Source: Geobacter sp. UBA2189 (GTDB lineage Bacteria; Desulfobacterota; Desulfuromonadia; Geobacterales; Pseudopelobacteraceae). Taken from it: 64,000 nucleotides of DNA. The number at the start of each line of letters is the position of its first letter. Position 1 is the first letter of the stretch. This document shows, piece after piece, positions 1 through 9,900 of the stretch. Where the stretch lies: the NCBI GenBank assembly GCA_002328035.1, contig DCVL01000066.1:1-64000 (forward strand), in the 5' to 3' direction. The translations under genes were made by a program, and so were the position numbers. Below the pieces are notes generated by a model. The model had not been told where the DNA came from. It ran no database searches and saw nothing but the letters and a program-made list of their open reading frames with translations.

Positions 1-17
1 ATGTTCTCCAAATGCTT

Positions 18-299
18 CTAGTGGTAGTCGGTTATCTCTACGTCATACGCATGGCCATCTGCAAAAACAAAGCATACCCGCCATTGGTCGTTGATCTTGA
101 TACTCCATTGCCCTTTACGATTCCCCACCAATGTCTCAAGGTGGTTAGACGGTGGCAACCGTAAATCTTCAACAACCGTTGCACTGTCAAGCTGATTCAG
201 GCGCATAGCTGCCCGATTGATAATGGCAGGGAGCAGGCGCTTGGATTTACCTGTTTCAAAAAACTTCTCGGTTGCCTTGTCTGCGAAGCTCTTGATCAT
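18..299 (-). CDS. higB: HigB/RelE-family mRNA interferase toxin
   Basis: A 93-residue protein of the HigB (plasmid maintenance killer) branch of the RelE/ParE superfamily. Visible family features are an N-terminal helical stretch (MIKSFADKATEKFF), a mid-protein LxxLPPSN-type segment, and the strand pattern GQWSIKINDQWRVCFVF, which is the conserved core of these small ribosome-dependent RNases. Known members cleave mRNA in the translating ribosome and are neutralised by a HigA antitoxin (Xre-type HTH) usually encoded directly downstream. On this strand the antitoxin would lie left of base 18, outside the window, so the partner cannot be confirmed. The length is normal for the family. Family assignment is firm; activity is inferred. 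Confidence 0.82.
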   Translation of the reverse strand: MIKSFADKATEKFFETGKSKRLLPAIINRAAMRLNQLDSATVVEDLRLPPSNHLETLVGNRKGQWSIKINDQWRVCFVFADGHAYDVEITDYH

Positions 300-310
300 G
301 ATTGTACTCT

Positions 311-323
311 AAACAATATGTTT
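311..323. promoter_or_regulatory. Candidate operator upstream of the higB-like gene
   Basis: A short inverted repeat (AAACA, 3-nt spacer, TGTTT) lies 12 bases upstream of the toxin start codon. HigA-type antitoxins repress their own operon by binding short palindromes at this position. The site is only 5+5 bp, so this is a weak inference. Confidence 0.25.
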
Positions 324-483
324 ATATTTGGCAAGCCGAATCAGCTTTTTTCTGCCTTGGTCTATTGATATGGTGCCAGGGTGACATGGATAGGTTTGAA
401 GGAAGTGGGACATATGACAAAGGCGATAGCATAAACTGTAGTCGCCTTTGGTGTTAAGTAATGTTGATGCAGTCGCAATTTGT

Positions 484-511
484 CATTCCGGCACTGTTTT
501 GAGCCGGAATC
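484..511. repeat. REP-like palindromic intergenic element
   Basis: A 7-bp perfect inverted repeat (TTCCGGC at 486-492, GCCGGAA at 503-509) sits in the context GTCATTCCGGC...GCCGGAATCCAG. This layout matches the short palindromic elements scattered between genes in many proteobacteria. Only one copy is present in this window. The 300-614 interval holds this element, the tRNA terminator at 558-581 and no credible gene. Confidence 0.5.
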
Positions 512-557
512 CAGTCTTTAACATATTGAAATCCTGTTATAGACGATCAAAAAGAAT

Positions 558-581
558 AAAGCCCCGATTTCTCAGGGCTTT
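558..581 (-). terminator. Rho-independent terminator after tRNA-Thr
   Basis: Inverted repeat AAAGCCC/GGGCTTT with a 10-nt loop, followed on the minus strand by the T-rich run ATTCTTTTTG. It lies 33 nt downstream of the minus-strand tRNA-Thr. Confidence 0.65.
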
Positions 582-614
582 ATGTGCTAACTCGGCATAT
601 ACCGGACTATGTAC

Positions 615-690
<76 letters not shown>

Positions 691-1250
691 AATGTGTTTG
701 GAAATGTTTACTGATATCAGATTGTTATAACAGGAAAAAGCAGTTGATTGAGAGACTAAGTTGTTGTTCCTTCTCTACTTTCGAGACCTTAACACAAGAT
801 TTATCTGCTGTCTACCCGCTCTGCTCAAGTCCAGAATTTACCTCCAAGCCTTGACATTTTGCTACTCTTGTTTTAGATAACCACGAAGGTAGTTATTTCC
901 CTGTTTGGCATCAAACAGAACAAACAAAGTGATTACAATGAGTTTTGAGTTATTATTTAAATCGTTTCAATGAAGTTCTAAAAGAGAACCGGTGCGGTTC
1001 TTCCAGAACACCATCTTGCCTTATTCCCTCAAATGACTGATTGCTTCCTTTTCGCGTCATGCCAGGGCAAAAGAGGCATGAATGCAGTTAAAAGGAAAAC
1101 AGTCACCTCGGCTTGAAACAGATAACAGCACATTATTCAATCTCAAGCGGCAAAAACCTGTTTCTTTAAATAGTTTTATCTTTAATCTCATCCGTAATTA
1201 TCAGCTTTAATACGAATGTTCAGCGGCGGAAACCGGAGATCTATAAAGTA
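691..1250. other. 560-nt gap between tRNA-Thr and selD with no supported gene
   Basis: No reading frame here has convincing coding character. Two small hairpins are visible: AGAACCG/CGGTTCT with a 3-nt loop at 985-1001, and TCATGCC/GGCATGA with an 11-nt loop at 1057-1081. Neither has a T-tract. The last part must hold the selD promoter, but no clear -35/-10 pair could be assigned. Confidence 0.5.
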
Positions 1251-2291
1251 ATGACAAACAAGAAGATCAAGCTGACTCAAACAGTCAAAGCGGCTGGCTG
1301 AGCGGCTAAACTTGGCCCGGAGGGTCTTGTCGCCGCTTTGTCTGGACTTAAACGTCCTGCTGACCCAAGATTGATCGTCGGTTCCGAAACATCCGATGAT
1401 GGGGGAGTCTATTATCTTACTCCGGAGATCGCCCTGGTTGAAAGTTGTGACGTAATAACACCTGCTGCCGACGATCCCCGAACCTTTGGAAGGATTGCCG
1501 CTGCCAACGCCCTTTCAGATATCTATGCAATGGGTGGAAAACCGCTTACTGCAATGAATATCGCCTTTTTCCCCAACTGTTCACTTCCTCCTGAAATTCT
1601 TGGAGAGGTGCTGGCCGGAGGTCAGGAAGCACTTAACGAAGCAGGCTGCTGCCTGGTTGGTGGACATACGGTTGAAGATGAGGAACTTAAATTTGGCCTG
1701 GCAGTTACCGGCACTGTTCATCCTGATGCCGCTGTTCGTAACAGCACTGCACGGCCTGGAGATATTCTGATACTTACAAAGCCTCTGGGTAGTGGAATTT
1801 TATCCACCGCTGTCAAAGGGGAGATGGCAACAGATAAGCAGGAAGCGGAGGTTATCGGCTGGATGTCTCTTTTGAACCGTCGTGCTGCAGAGCTTATGCT
1901 AAAGCATAAACCTTCGGCCTGTACCGATGTCACAGGCTTTGGGCTGATTGGCCATGCCTGTGAGATGGCTCAGGGAGCGGGAGTTACTATACGCCTGACT
2001 CTTGATTCAATCCCTTTGATGGAAGGAGTGGCAGAACAGGTTGCCGATGGTATGGTGCCGGCCGGTTGCTATCAGAACAGAAGTTTTTATATTTCAAATA
2101 TGGATTCAGCTGATTATCCAATAGAAAGACTCCTACCTTTATCAGATCCACAGACATCAGGTGGTCTTCTGATAGCCTTCAGCCCGGAAAATGCTAACGG
2201 TTTTCTGATAGAAGCAAAAGATAGGGGGATATTTGCACGACAGATAGGGGAAGTTCTGTCGCGCACTCAATTGCCTTTGATTATCATCTAA
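1251..2291 (+). CDS. selD: Selenide, water dikinase (SelD), itself a selenoprotein (TGA at 1299-1301 = Sec17)
   Basis: SelD makes selenophosphate from selenide and ATP, the selenium donor for Sec-tRNA and selenouridine. A plain reading begins only at TTG 1338. Starting at ATG 1251 (GGAG at 1235-1238) gives MTNKKIKLTQTVKAAG-U-AAKLGPEGL, which aligns with the catalytic loop of E. coli SelD (IRLTQYSHGAGCGCK); the in-frame TGA falls exactly on the catalytic Cys/Sec. Sec-containing SelD is well known in anaerobic proteobacteria. Further family signatures are GRIAAANALSDIYAMGG, GGHTVEDEELKFGLAVTG, CTDVTGFGLIGHACEM and LLPLSDPQTSGGLL. Length with Sec is 346 residues, normal for SelD. The hairpin just 3' of the TGA is listed separately. 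The selA, selB and selC genes needed for recoding are not in the window. Confidence 0.95.
1301..1337 (+). promoter_or_regulatory. Bacterial SECIS element of selD
   Basis: The hairpin begins at the last base of the TGA. The lower stem is AGCGGC (1301-1306) with GCCGCT (1332-1337). The upper stem is GGCCC (1314-1318) with GGGTC (1322-1326), closing a three-base loop GGA at 1319-1321. The loop begins 17 nt after the UGA and opens with G, which fits the bacterial SECIS rule (roughly 16-37 nt, G among the first loop bases) for SelB binding. Confidence 0.85.
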
Positions 2292-2445
2292 AACTTCCCT
2301 GCCACCCCCTGCTTTATAAACATCTATAGAGCAAGCAGCTAACCAGCCTCCATCAAGATAGCAATTTATCATTTCAAGACTTTCTGACTGTTTCATTTTC
2401 TTGAATAATCCATAAATTTAATATATTTTTGTATCTTTAATTTTT

Positions 2446-3885
2446 ATGAAACAGATTATCGGAGAGCTTCATTTGAATATTACTTCTAAACAGGTTGAAG
2501 ATTCATCCGCTCTTATACAGCCGGAAAACCTCGGCGACTCTGCTTTTTGTCGCGAACTTGGCATTAAATACCCCTATCTTGGGGGATCAATGGCAAAGGG
2601 AATAAGCTCTGTAAACCTCACTATTGAGTTAGGCAAGGCAGGTATGCTCGGTTTTTTTGGAGCAGCCGGACTGCCGATAGAAAAGGTTGAAGAGTCCATT
2701 AATCAGCTTATGGACTCTAAAGTTCCTTTTGGAATCAATCTGATACATTCCCCAAATGAGCCGGATCTTGAAGCTGAACTGGCCGAGCTTTACATCCGCA
2801 AAGGGATCAGGCTTCTGGAAGCTTCAGCCTTTTTGACACTAACCATGCCCCTTGTCAGATATCGGCTGCATGGCATACACCGCACCCCTGATGGAAAGAT
2901 CATTACTCCAAACCGGATCATAGCCAAGGTATCTCGTGAAGAACTGGCCGAAAAGTTCTTCTCCCCCCCGCCTGAAAAACTGCTCAATAATCTGCTGCAA
3001 CAGGGTCATATTACCACTGAACAGGCTGAGCTTGCCCGATTAATCCCGATGGCTCAGGAGGTTACAGCCGAGGCTGACTCTGGAGGGCACACGGATAATC
3101 GACCAGCCCTAGCACTTTTTCCAACTATCCAGTCCCTGGCTGCCAGGATGCAGAAAAAGAATGGTTACAATATGCCTTTAAGGGTTGGGCTTGGGGGAGG
3201 GATCGGTACTCCAACTGCCGCAGCGGCCGCATTTGCAATGGGTGCAGCCTGGATTATGGTAGGCTCGGTTCATCAGGCATGCCTTGAATCAGGAACCTGC
3301 GACACCGTCCGGAAGATGCTTGCAGAGGCAAAACAGTCGGATCTTTCAATGGCTCCGGCAGCTGATATGTTTGAGATGGGAGTAACTGTGCAGGTTCTGA
3401 AGCGGGGAACCATGTTTGCGATGAGGGCGACAAGGTTATATGAGCTTTACCGCAGTTGTGAAAGCATCAATGATATCACTGCCACAGAACGGGAAAAACT
3501 TGAAAAGACTGTTTTTATGGCTCCGCTTGAACAGATTTGGAACCAGACACGGAGCTTTTTTCTGCAACGGGATTCACGTCAGGTGGAACGTGCAGAAAGG
3601 GATCCCAAGCATAAAATGGCATTAGTTTTCAGATGGTACCTTGGCCAGACAGCAAACTGGGCGAAAACAGGTGAACCGGATCGCAAGATTGACTATCAGA
3701 TCTGGTGCGGACCCGCCATAGGAGCCTTTAACGAATGGGTTAAAGGAACTCCGCTTGAAGATCCCGCCAACAGGGGTGTTGCGAAGGTAGCAGATGCTAT
3801 AATGAAAGGGGCGGCGGAGATAAGCCGTTCAAATATCATCCGTTTTTATGGGGGGGTCTCTGAAACTCCCCTTCAGATACAATAA
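2446..3885 (+). CDS. pfaD: PfaD-type trans-acting enoyl reductase of a polyunsaturated fatty acid synthase
   Basis: A flavin-dependent TIM-barrel enoyl reductase of the 2-nitropropane dioxygenase-like PfaD family, which works in trans on the ACP-bound chain made by PfaA-C. Visible family features are the N-terminal YPYLGGSMAKGISSVNLTIELGKAGMLGFFGAAG segment (given here only in overview; key Gly run at residues 46-75), the FGINLIHSP strand, EASAFLTLTMP, and the FMN phosphate-binding GLGGGIGTPTAAAAAFAMGA followed by VGSVHQACLESG. Length is 479 residues from ATG 2446, or 470 from TTG 2473, which has the better ribosome site. It is the first gene of the lipid operon, 20 nt before pfaA. Confidence 0.93.
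   Translation: MKQIIGELHLNITSKQVEDSSALIQPENLGDSAFCRELGIKYPYLGGSMAKGISSVNLTIELGKAGMLGFFGAAGLPIEKVEESINQLMDSKVPFGINLIHSPNEPDLEAELAELYIRKGIRLLEASAFLTLTMPLVRYRLHGIHRTPDGKIITPNRIIAKVSREELAEKFFSPPPEKLLNNLLQQGHITTEQAELARLIPMAQEVTAEADSGGHTDNRPALALFPTIQSLAARMQKKNGYNMPLRVGLGGGIGTPTAAAAAFAMGAAWIMVGSVHQACLESGTCDTVRKMLAEAKQSDLSMAPAADMFEMGVTVQVLKRGTMFAMRATRLYELYRSCESINDITATEREKLEKTVFMAPLEQIWNQTRSFFLQRDSRQVERAERDPKHKMALVFRWYLGQTANWAKTGEPDRKIDYQIWCGPAIGAFNEWVKGTPLEDPANRGVAKVADAIMKGAAEISRSNIIRFYGGVSETPLQIQ
2461..2466 (+). promoter_or_regulatory. Shine-Dalgarno GGAGAG that favours a TTG start for pfaD
   Basis: GGAGAG is six bases upstream of an in-frame TTG at 2473. The upstream ATG at 2446 has only T-rich sequence before it (ATCTTTAATTTTT) and no Shine-Dalgarno. 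The true PfaD start may therefore be 2473. Confidence 0.5.
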
Positions 3886-3905
3886 GATATCAAGGAGTCC
3901 CTCGC

Positions 3906-6900
3906 GTGAAACAGGAAGAAAAGAATCGGAAACAGTCTGATGCCAAACTTGCTCCGCTTGCTATTATCGGCATAGGCTGCCTCTTTCCCAAATCAGAGGA
4001 TAAAACTGCATACTGGGCCAATATTAGAGAAGGCGTGGATGCAATAACCGAGATTCCTGAGTCTCATTGGCGCATTTCAGATCATTATGACAGCGATCCA
4101 AAACGTGCAGATCATACCTACGGAAAACGTGGCGGTTTTCTTTCCGAGATTCCTTTCAATCCGATGGAGTTCAATATTCCACCGAACGCCATTGAAGCCA
4201 TTGATACATCGCAACTTCTTGGACTGGTGGCTGCAGGACAGGCTCTTAAAGATGCCGGATACGGCTCCGAGAAGGAATATGATCGCAGTAAGGTAAGTGT
4301 AATACTTGGCGTTACCGGCGCCCTTGAAATGGTTATTCCACTGGGTGCAAGGCTTGGCTATCCAAGATGGCGTGAAGCCCTTAAAGATGCCGGGGTAGAA
4401 TCGGATGTTGCCGAAGATGTTGTACAGAGGATCTCTGATTCATATGTGGGTTGGCAGGAAAACTCTTTTCCCGGCCTTCTGGGTAACGTGGTTGCCGGAC
4501 GGATCAGCAAGCAGTACGACCTTGGAGGCACAAACTGTGTAGTTGATGCCGCCTGTGCAAGCTCTTTCAGCGCACTTCATCTTGCAGGCATGGAGCTGAT
4601 GACTGGCGCAGCCGATATGGTTGTAACCGGAGGGGTTGACACATTTAATGATATCTTCATGTATACCTGCTTTAGCAAGACCCCTGCCCTCTCTCCATCA
4701 AGCGACGCAAAACCGTTCGACATATCGGCTGATGGCACCATCCTGGGAGAAGGGCTTGGAATAGTTGTAATAAAGCGGCTGGCTGATGCAGAACGGGACA
4801 ATGACTCTATTTATGCCGTTATAACCGGAATCGGCTCATCAAGCGACGGCAAGGGAGAGGCAATCTACACTCCAAGCGCCTCAGGCCAGAAAAACGCAAT
4901 TATCAACGCATGCAGCAATGCCGGTGTAACCCCAAAAGAGATAACCCTCCTTGAGGCTCATGGAACAGGTACAAAGGTGGGGGATGCGGTTGAGATCTCG
5001 GCAGCAAGGGAGATCTACGGAAAGGCCGAAAAACCCTGGTGTGCAATAAGCTCTGTTAAATCCCAGATAGGACATACCAAGGCTGCAGCAGGGGCTGCAG
5101 GACTTATAAAGGCCGCTCTGGCACTGCATCATCGCGTTATACCTCCTACCATCAAGGTAACCAGGCCAGCAGAGGATATCATTTCCAATGGCACCCCATT
5201 CTACATCACAACCTGCAAACGTCCCTGGATTACCAGAAACAATATACCACGTCGGGCTGCGGTAAGCGCCTTTGGTTTCGGAGGCTCAAATTTCCATACC
5301 ATACTTGAGGAATATCGCCCTTTAAAAGAAGCCGCTGATTGGGACAACTCCGTACAGATACTTTCTTTTTGTTCAGATACATCATCAGCAATGGAACAGC
5401 AGTTAAAAACGGTTCCTTCAGATCTCAGATGGAATGAACTGAGGGGAAAGGCTACGGAGCTACGCAAGGCTTTTGACATCAAAGCCAACTGCCGTCTGAC
5501 GCTGGTTATTGAACGTGACAAAAACACTCTGGCAGCTGTTCTTAAAAATGCGACTGCAATGTTGCTTAAGCAGCCTGACTCATCATGGTCTACGCCAGAC
5601 GGCATCTACTACAGCATCGGATTACAGCAGGGGAAACTTGCACTCTTGTTCCCCGGGCAGGGGGCACAATACACCGGCATGCTCCGTGACATCGCCTGTG
5701 CCTTCCCGCAATTTATTCAGGTACTGGAACAGGCTGAAAATAATATTGAAATATCCATTACAGACTCTATTTATCCCCCAACTGCATTTACTGCTGAAGC
5801 CCTTGAACAGCAAGAATCAACTCTTAGAGCAACCGAAACAGCGCAACCTGCAATAGGCACAGTAAGCCTGGGAGCCTTGCGCATTCTGGAATCATTCGGA
5901 CTTAAGGCAGATGCCGCAGCAGGTCACAGTTATGGAGAACTTACAGCCCTCTGTGCTTCTGGCATGCTTGATGAATCATCATTTCTCAGGCTTTCTCACC
6001 TACGCGGCAGGCTGATGGCTGATGGAAACGGTGACAAAGGGAGCATGCTGGCCGTATCAGCACCAATTGCAGCGGTTGAACAGATGTTGGCGGAAGAAAA
6101 GATCAACCTTATTATTGCCAATCGTAACGCCCCGAATCAGGCTGTTCTTTCCGGTGCAACTGATGAAATAAACAGGGCTCTGAAGATCTGCGAGAAACGT
6201 AAACTTGCCTGTAAACAGCTGCAGGTTGCAGCTGCATTTCACAGCCCACTCGTTTCTGATGCCTCAACCCCTTTTCTTGCAGAAATGTCAGAGATGGCTC
6301 TTAACAAGGGAAGGATTCCGGTCTATGCAAACAGTACCGGCGGAACATACCCTTCTGATGAACAATCAGCAAAGGAACTGCTTGCGGAACAATTGGCTCG
6401 TCCGGTTGAGTTCATATCCGAGATTGAGGCAATGTATGCGGCAGGTATCAGAACATTCGTGGAGGTTGGTCCTGGGGCAAGGCTTTGCGGACTTGTCAAG
6501 GCAATTCTAGGTGAGCGGGAGCATACAACCGTGGCAATTGACAGTTCAAACGGCAAACGCTCCGGTATCGTTGATCTTGCAAGAACCCTCTCTCATCTTG
6601 CCGCACTTGCTTATCCGATAGATCTGACAATATGGGACGAAGGGTACCAGCCACCTGCAGCTTTGGCAAAAAAGCCACTGATTACTGTACCATTATGCGG
6701 CGCTAACTATATGAAGCCAAAGACAAAACGCCCCCCAGTTGAGCAAAAAACTCAGACAGCAACCATTAAAAGCCTTGAAGTACAGCATGAAGAAACCGTT
6801 GTGAAAAAGCAGGAATTCAATCAATCTTTCATCTCAAATGACGCCCTTGCTGAGTCTTTAATGGTGGCACGGGAAGGGATGGCAGTGTTGCAGAAGATGC

Positions 6901-9900
6901 AAGAGGATACGGCTCAACTCCATCGCCGTTTTCTTGAAGGGCAGGAAACCGCCTCCCGTACGATTCAAGCTTTACTCTCCCAGCAGCAGCTTATCCTTAA
7001 TGGACAAGGCTCATCGCTCATAGTTCAGGAACCTCAAAGAATGGATCTGCCTGTCAAGCAGGAATCAAGGCCTGATACCAGAACAGCCCCAAAACAAGGC
7101 GTACCAGCCTCTATCACAACTGCACCTACAGCCCTGACTGTCTCTTCCCATATAACCCCTGCGTCAACAGTTGTTCCTGATAATATCACCGAGACCCTGC
7201 TTGCCGTAGTAAGTGAAAAGACTGGCTATCCTGTCGAGATGCTTGAACCTGGCATGAGTATGGATGCGGATCTGGGGATTGATTCTATCAAACGGGTCGA
7301 AATACTCTCCGCGCTACAGGAAAAACTTCCATCTTCACCGGTCATAGGCCCTGAGCAGATGGGTATCCTTAATACACTCGGACAGATAGCAGAGTTTCTG
7401 GGACAAGGGTCAGTGGTAAGTGCTCAGAAAACATCAAAGGTTTCTCCATCAGTTCCTGCCTCTTCCGGCTCACCAAATACGGCTTTAGTCACCGAGACCC
7501 TGCTTGCCGTAGTAAGTGAAAAGACTGGCTATCCTGTCGAGATGCTTGAACCTGGCATGAGTATGGATGCGGATCTGGGGATTGATTCTATCAAACGGGT
7601 CGAAATACTCTCCGCTCTACAGGAAAAACTTCCATCTTCACCGGTCATAGGCCCTGAGCAGATGGGTGTCCTTAATACACTAGGACAGATAGCAGAGTTT
7701 CTGGGACAAGGGTTAGTGGCCAGAAGTCAGGATTCATCAAAGGCTTCTGCATCAGTTCCTGCCTCTTCCAGCTCACCAAATGCGGCTTTAGTCACCGAGA
7801 CCCTGCTTGCCGTAGTAAGTGAAAAAACTGGCTATCCTGTCGAGATGCTTGAACCTGGCATGAGTATGGATGCGGATCTGGGGATTGATTCTATCAAACG
7901 GGTCGAAATACTCTCCGCTCTACAGGAAAAACTTCCATCTTCACCGGTCATAGGCCCTGAGCAGATGGGTATCCTTAATACACTAGGACAGATAGCAGAG
8001 TTTCTGACTGTTTCCTCTTCAGCCGCTGACAAGGTTCTTGTTGCAAAGGAAAAATCCGAGACCTTGAAGCAATCATCAGATTCATCTTCACTCCTTAATC
8101 GCAGCGCAATCTCCGTCAATCCACTCCCTTTAACCAGTGAGAAAATAAGACTGGCTCCTGACGGGCTTATAGTGGTCACTGATGATGGTTCCGATTTTTC
8201 AGCGGAGCTATGTAGCAGGCTGACAGCGGCTGGACATGGAGTAAGACTTACAAAGGTCATGGATATTCTGGAGTTTCTCCCCGTTGATCAGATTAATGGC
8301 CTTGTCATAACCGCTCCTGCTGAGGGGACTGATGATAACTTTTTGAACAATGCTTTTCAGCTTTTAAAACAGGTGGCATCCGGCCTTAAGAGGGCGGCAC
8401 AGGAAGGTGGAGCCATCTTTGCCACGGTATCACGACTTGATGGCAGTTTTGGATTTGGAACAGGGAGTCATATAGTTGACCCGCTGTCCGGCGGACTTGC
8501 CGGCATGACAAAGACCGCCAGACATGAGTGGCCAGGGCTTATATGCAAATCTATTGATTTGGGAATCTACACAGATCCAGCTGAGGAAGCTAAGGCTGTT
8601 GCTGATGAACTGTTCCAGGCCGGTTCTATTGAGGTAGGACTCTCACCTGCAGGCAGGGTCAGTCTTGCATTGACAGATCTTCCAGATCTTCAACCCGTAT
8701 TAGAACCCGTAATAAACGAACTGGATCTTGTTATTGTAACAGGTGGAGGTCGTGGAGTAACAGCCGCAGCCTCGGTAGCTCTGGCAAAGGCATGGAGGCC
8801 GCTGTTGGTAATGCTCGGGCGCAGTCCACAACCGGAGTCTGAGCCTTCATGGCTGGTTCCGCTTACCGATGAGGCCAAGATCAAGCGAGCTATTCTGGAA
8901 CATTCCAAAGAGAAGTTGCATCCGAAAACCATTGAGGAACGTTATCAGGCGACCATAGCAGGTCGCGAACTGAGGGAAACCATCTCAAATATTGAAGCTG
9001 CCGGTGGCAAGGCCATCTATCGTTCAGTTGACATAAGAGACGGCCAGGCTGTTGCCGAACTGATTAGCTCCCTAAGGAATGAGTTCGGTTCTATAAGAGG
9101 TATCGTCCATGGAGCCGGTGTGCTTGCCGACAGGCTTATTGTTGACAAGACAAGGGAGCAGTTCAGCCAGGTTTACACCACCAAGGTAGTTGGGCTCCGT
9201 TCCATGCTTGAGGCTCTTAAAGGTGATGAGCTCCGTTTTATAGCCCTGTTTGGTTCTACAACAGGAAGACTTGGCCGCTCGGGTCAGATTGATTATGCAG
9301 TTGCCAATGAGGTTCTTAATAAACTGGCACAGTCCGAAGCACGAAAACATCCGGACTGCCGGACAGTATGCATAAACTGGGGTCCCTGGGATGGCGGGAT
9401 GGTCACTTCAGCCCTTAAGAAACTGTTCAGCAATGAAGGTATTGGACTTATTCCCCTGGATACTGGCGCTGAACTGCTGGTACGCGAACTGGCTCAACCC
9501 AAAGGTCCGGTAGAGGTGATCATTCTGGCCGGTATAAGCGGTTCTTCACTGGCAACAGACACCCCGATAAAACCTGCATCGCCCCTTAAGGAAGCTCTAC
9601 ATCTTACACTTACCGTTGACGATTTCCCATTCATCCGGTCTCATGTAATTGACGGCAAAGCGGTACTGCCAATGGCAATGATGGTAGAATGGCTGGCTTC
9701 AGGAGCACTCCACGGCAATCCAGGCTTTCGCTTCCACGGCTTTAATGATCTCCGTATCTGCAAAGGGGTCATAATCGATCAGTCAAATCCATGCGCCTTG
9801 CAGTTAATGGCCGGCAAGGCACAGCGACAGGATGCTCTCTATGTAGTGCCCGTTGAACTTACCAGTCATGCAGCAGAAGGCCAACGGATACTTCATGCCA

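Noticed and set aside
985..1081. Two small hairpins before selD considered as terminators or a riboswitch
   Set aside because: 7-bp stems without T-tracts and no recognisable riboswitch core.
1299..1301. The selD TGA considered as a nonsense mutation
   Set aside because: It lies at the exact catalytic Cys/Sec position, is followed by a bacterial SECIS-type hairpin, and the rest of the gene is intact.
7187..8006. Regular repeats considered as a CRISPR array or tandem repeat locus
   Set aside because: Units are 214 bp, coding and carry the ACP LGIDSIK motif; they are protein modules. No CRISPR array was seen anywhere in the window.
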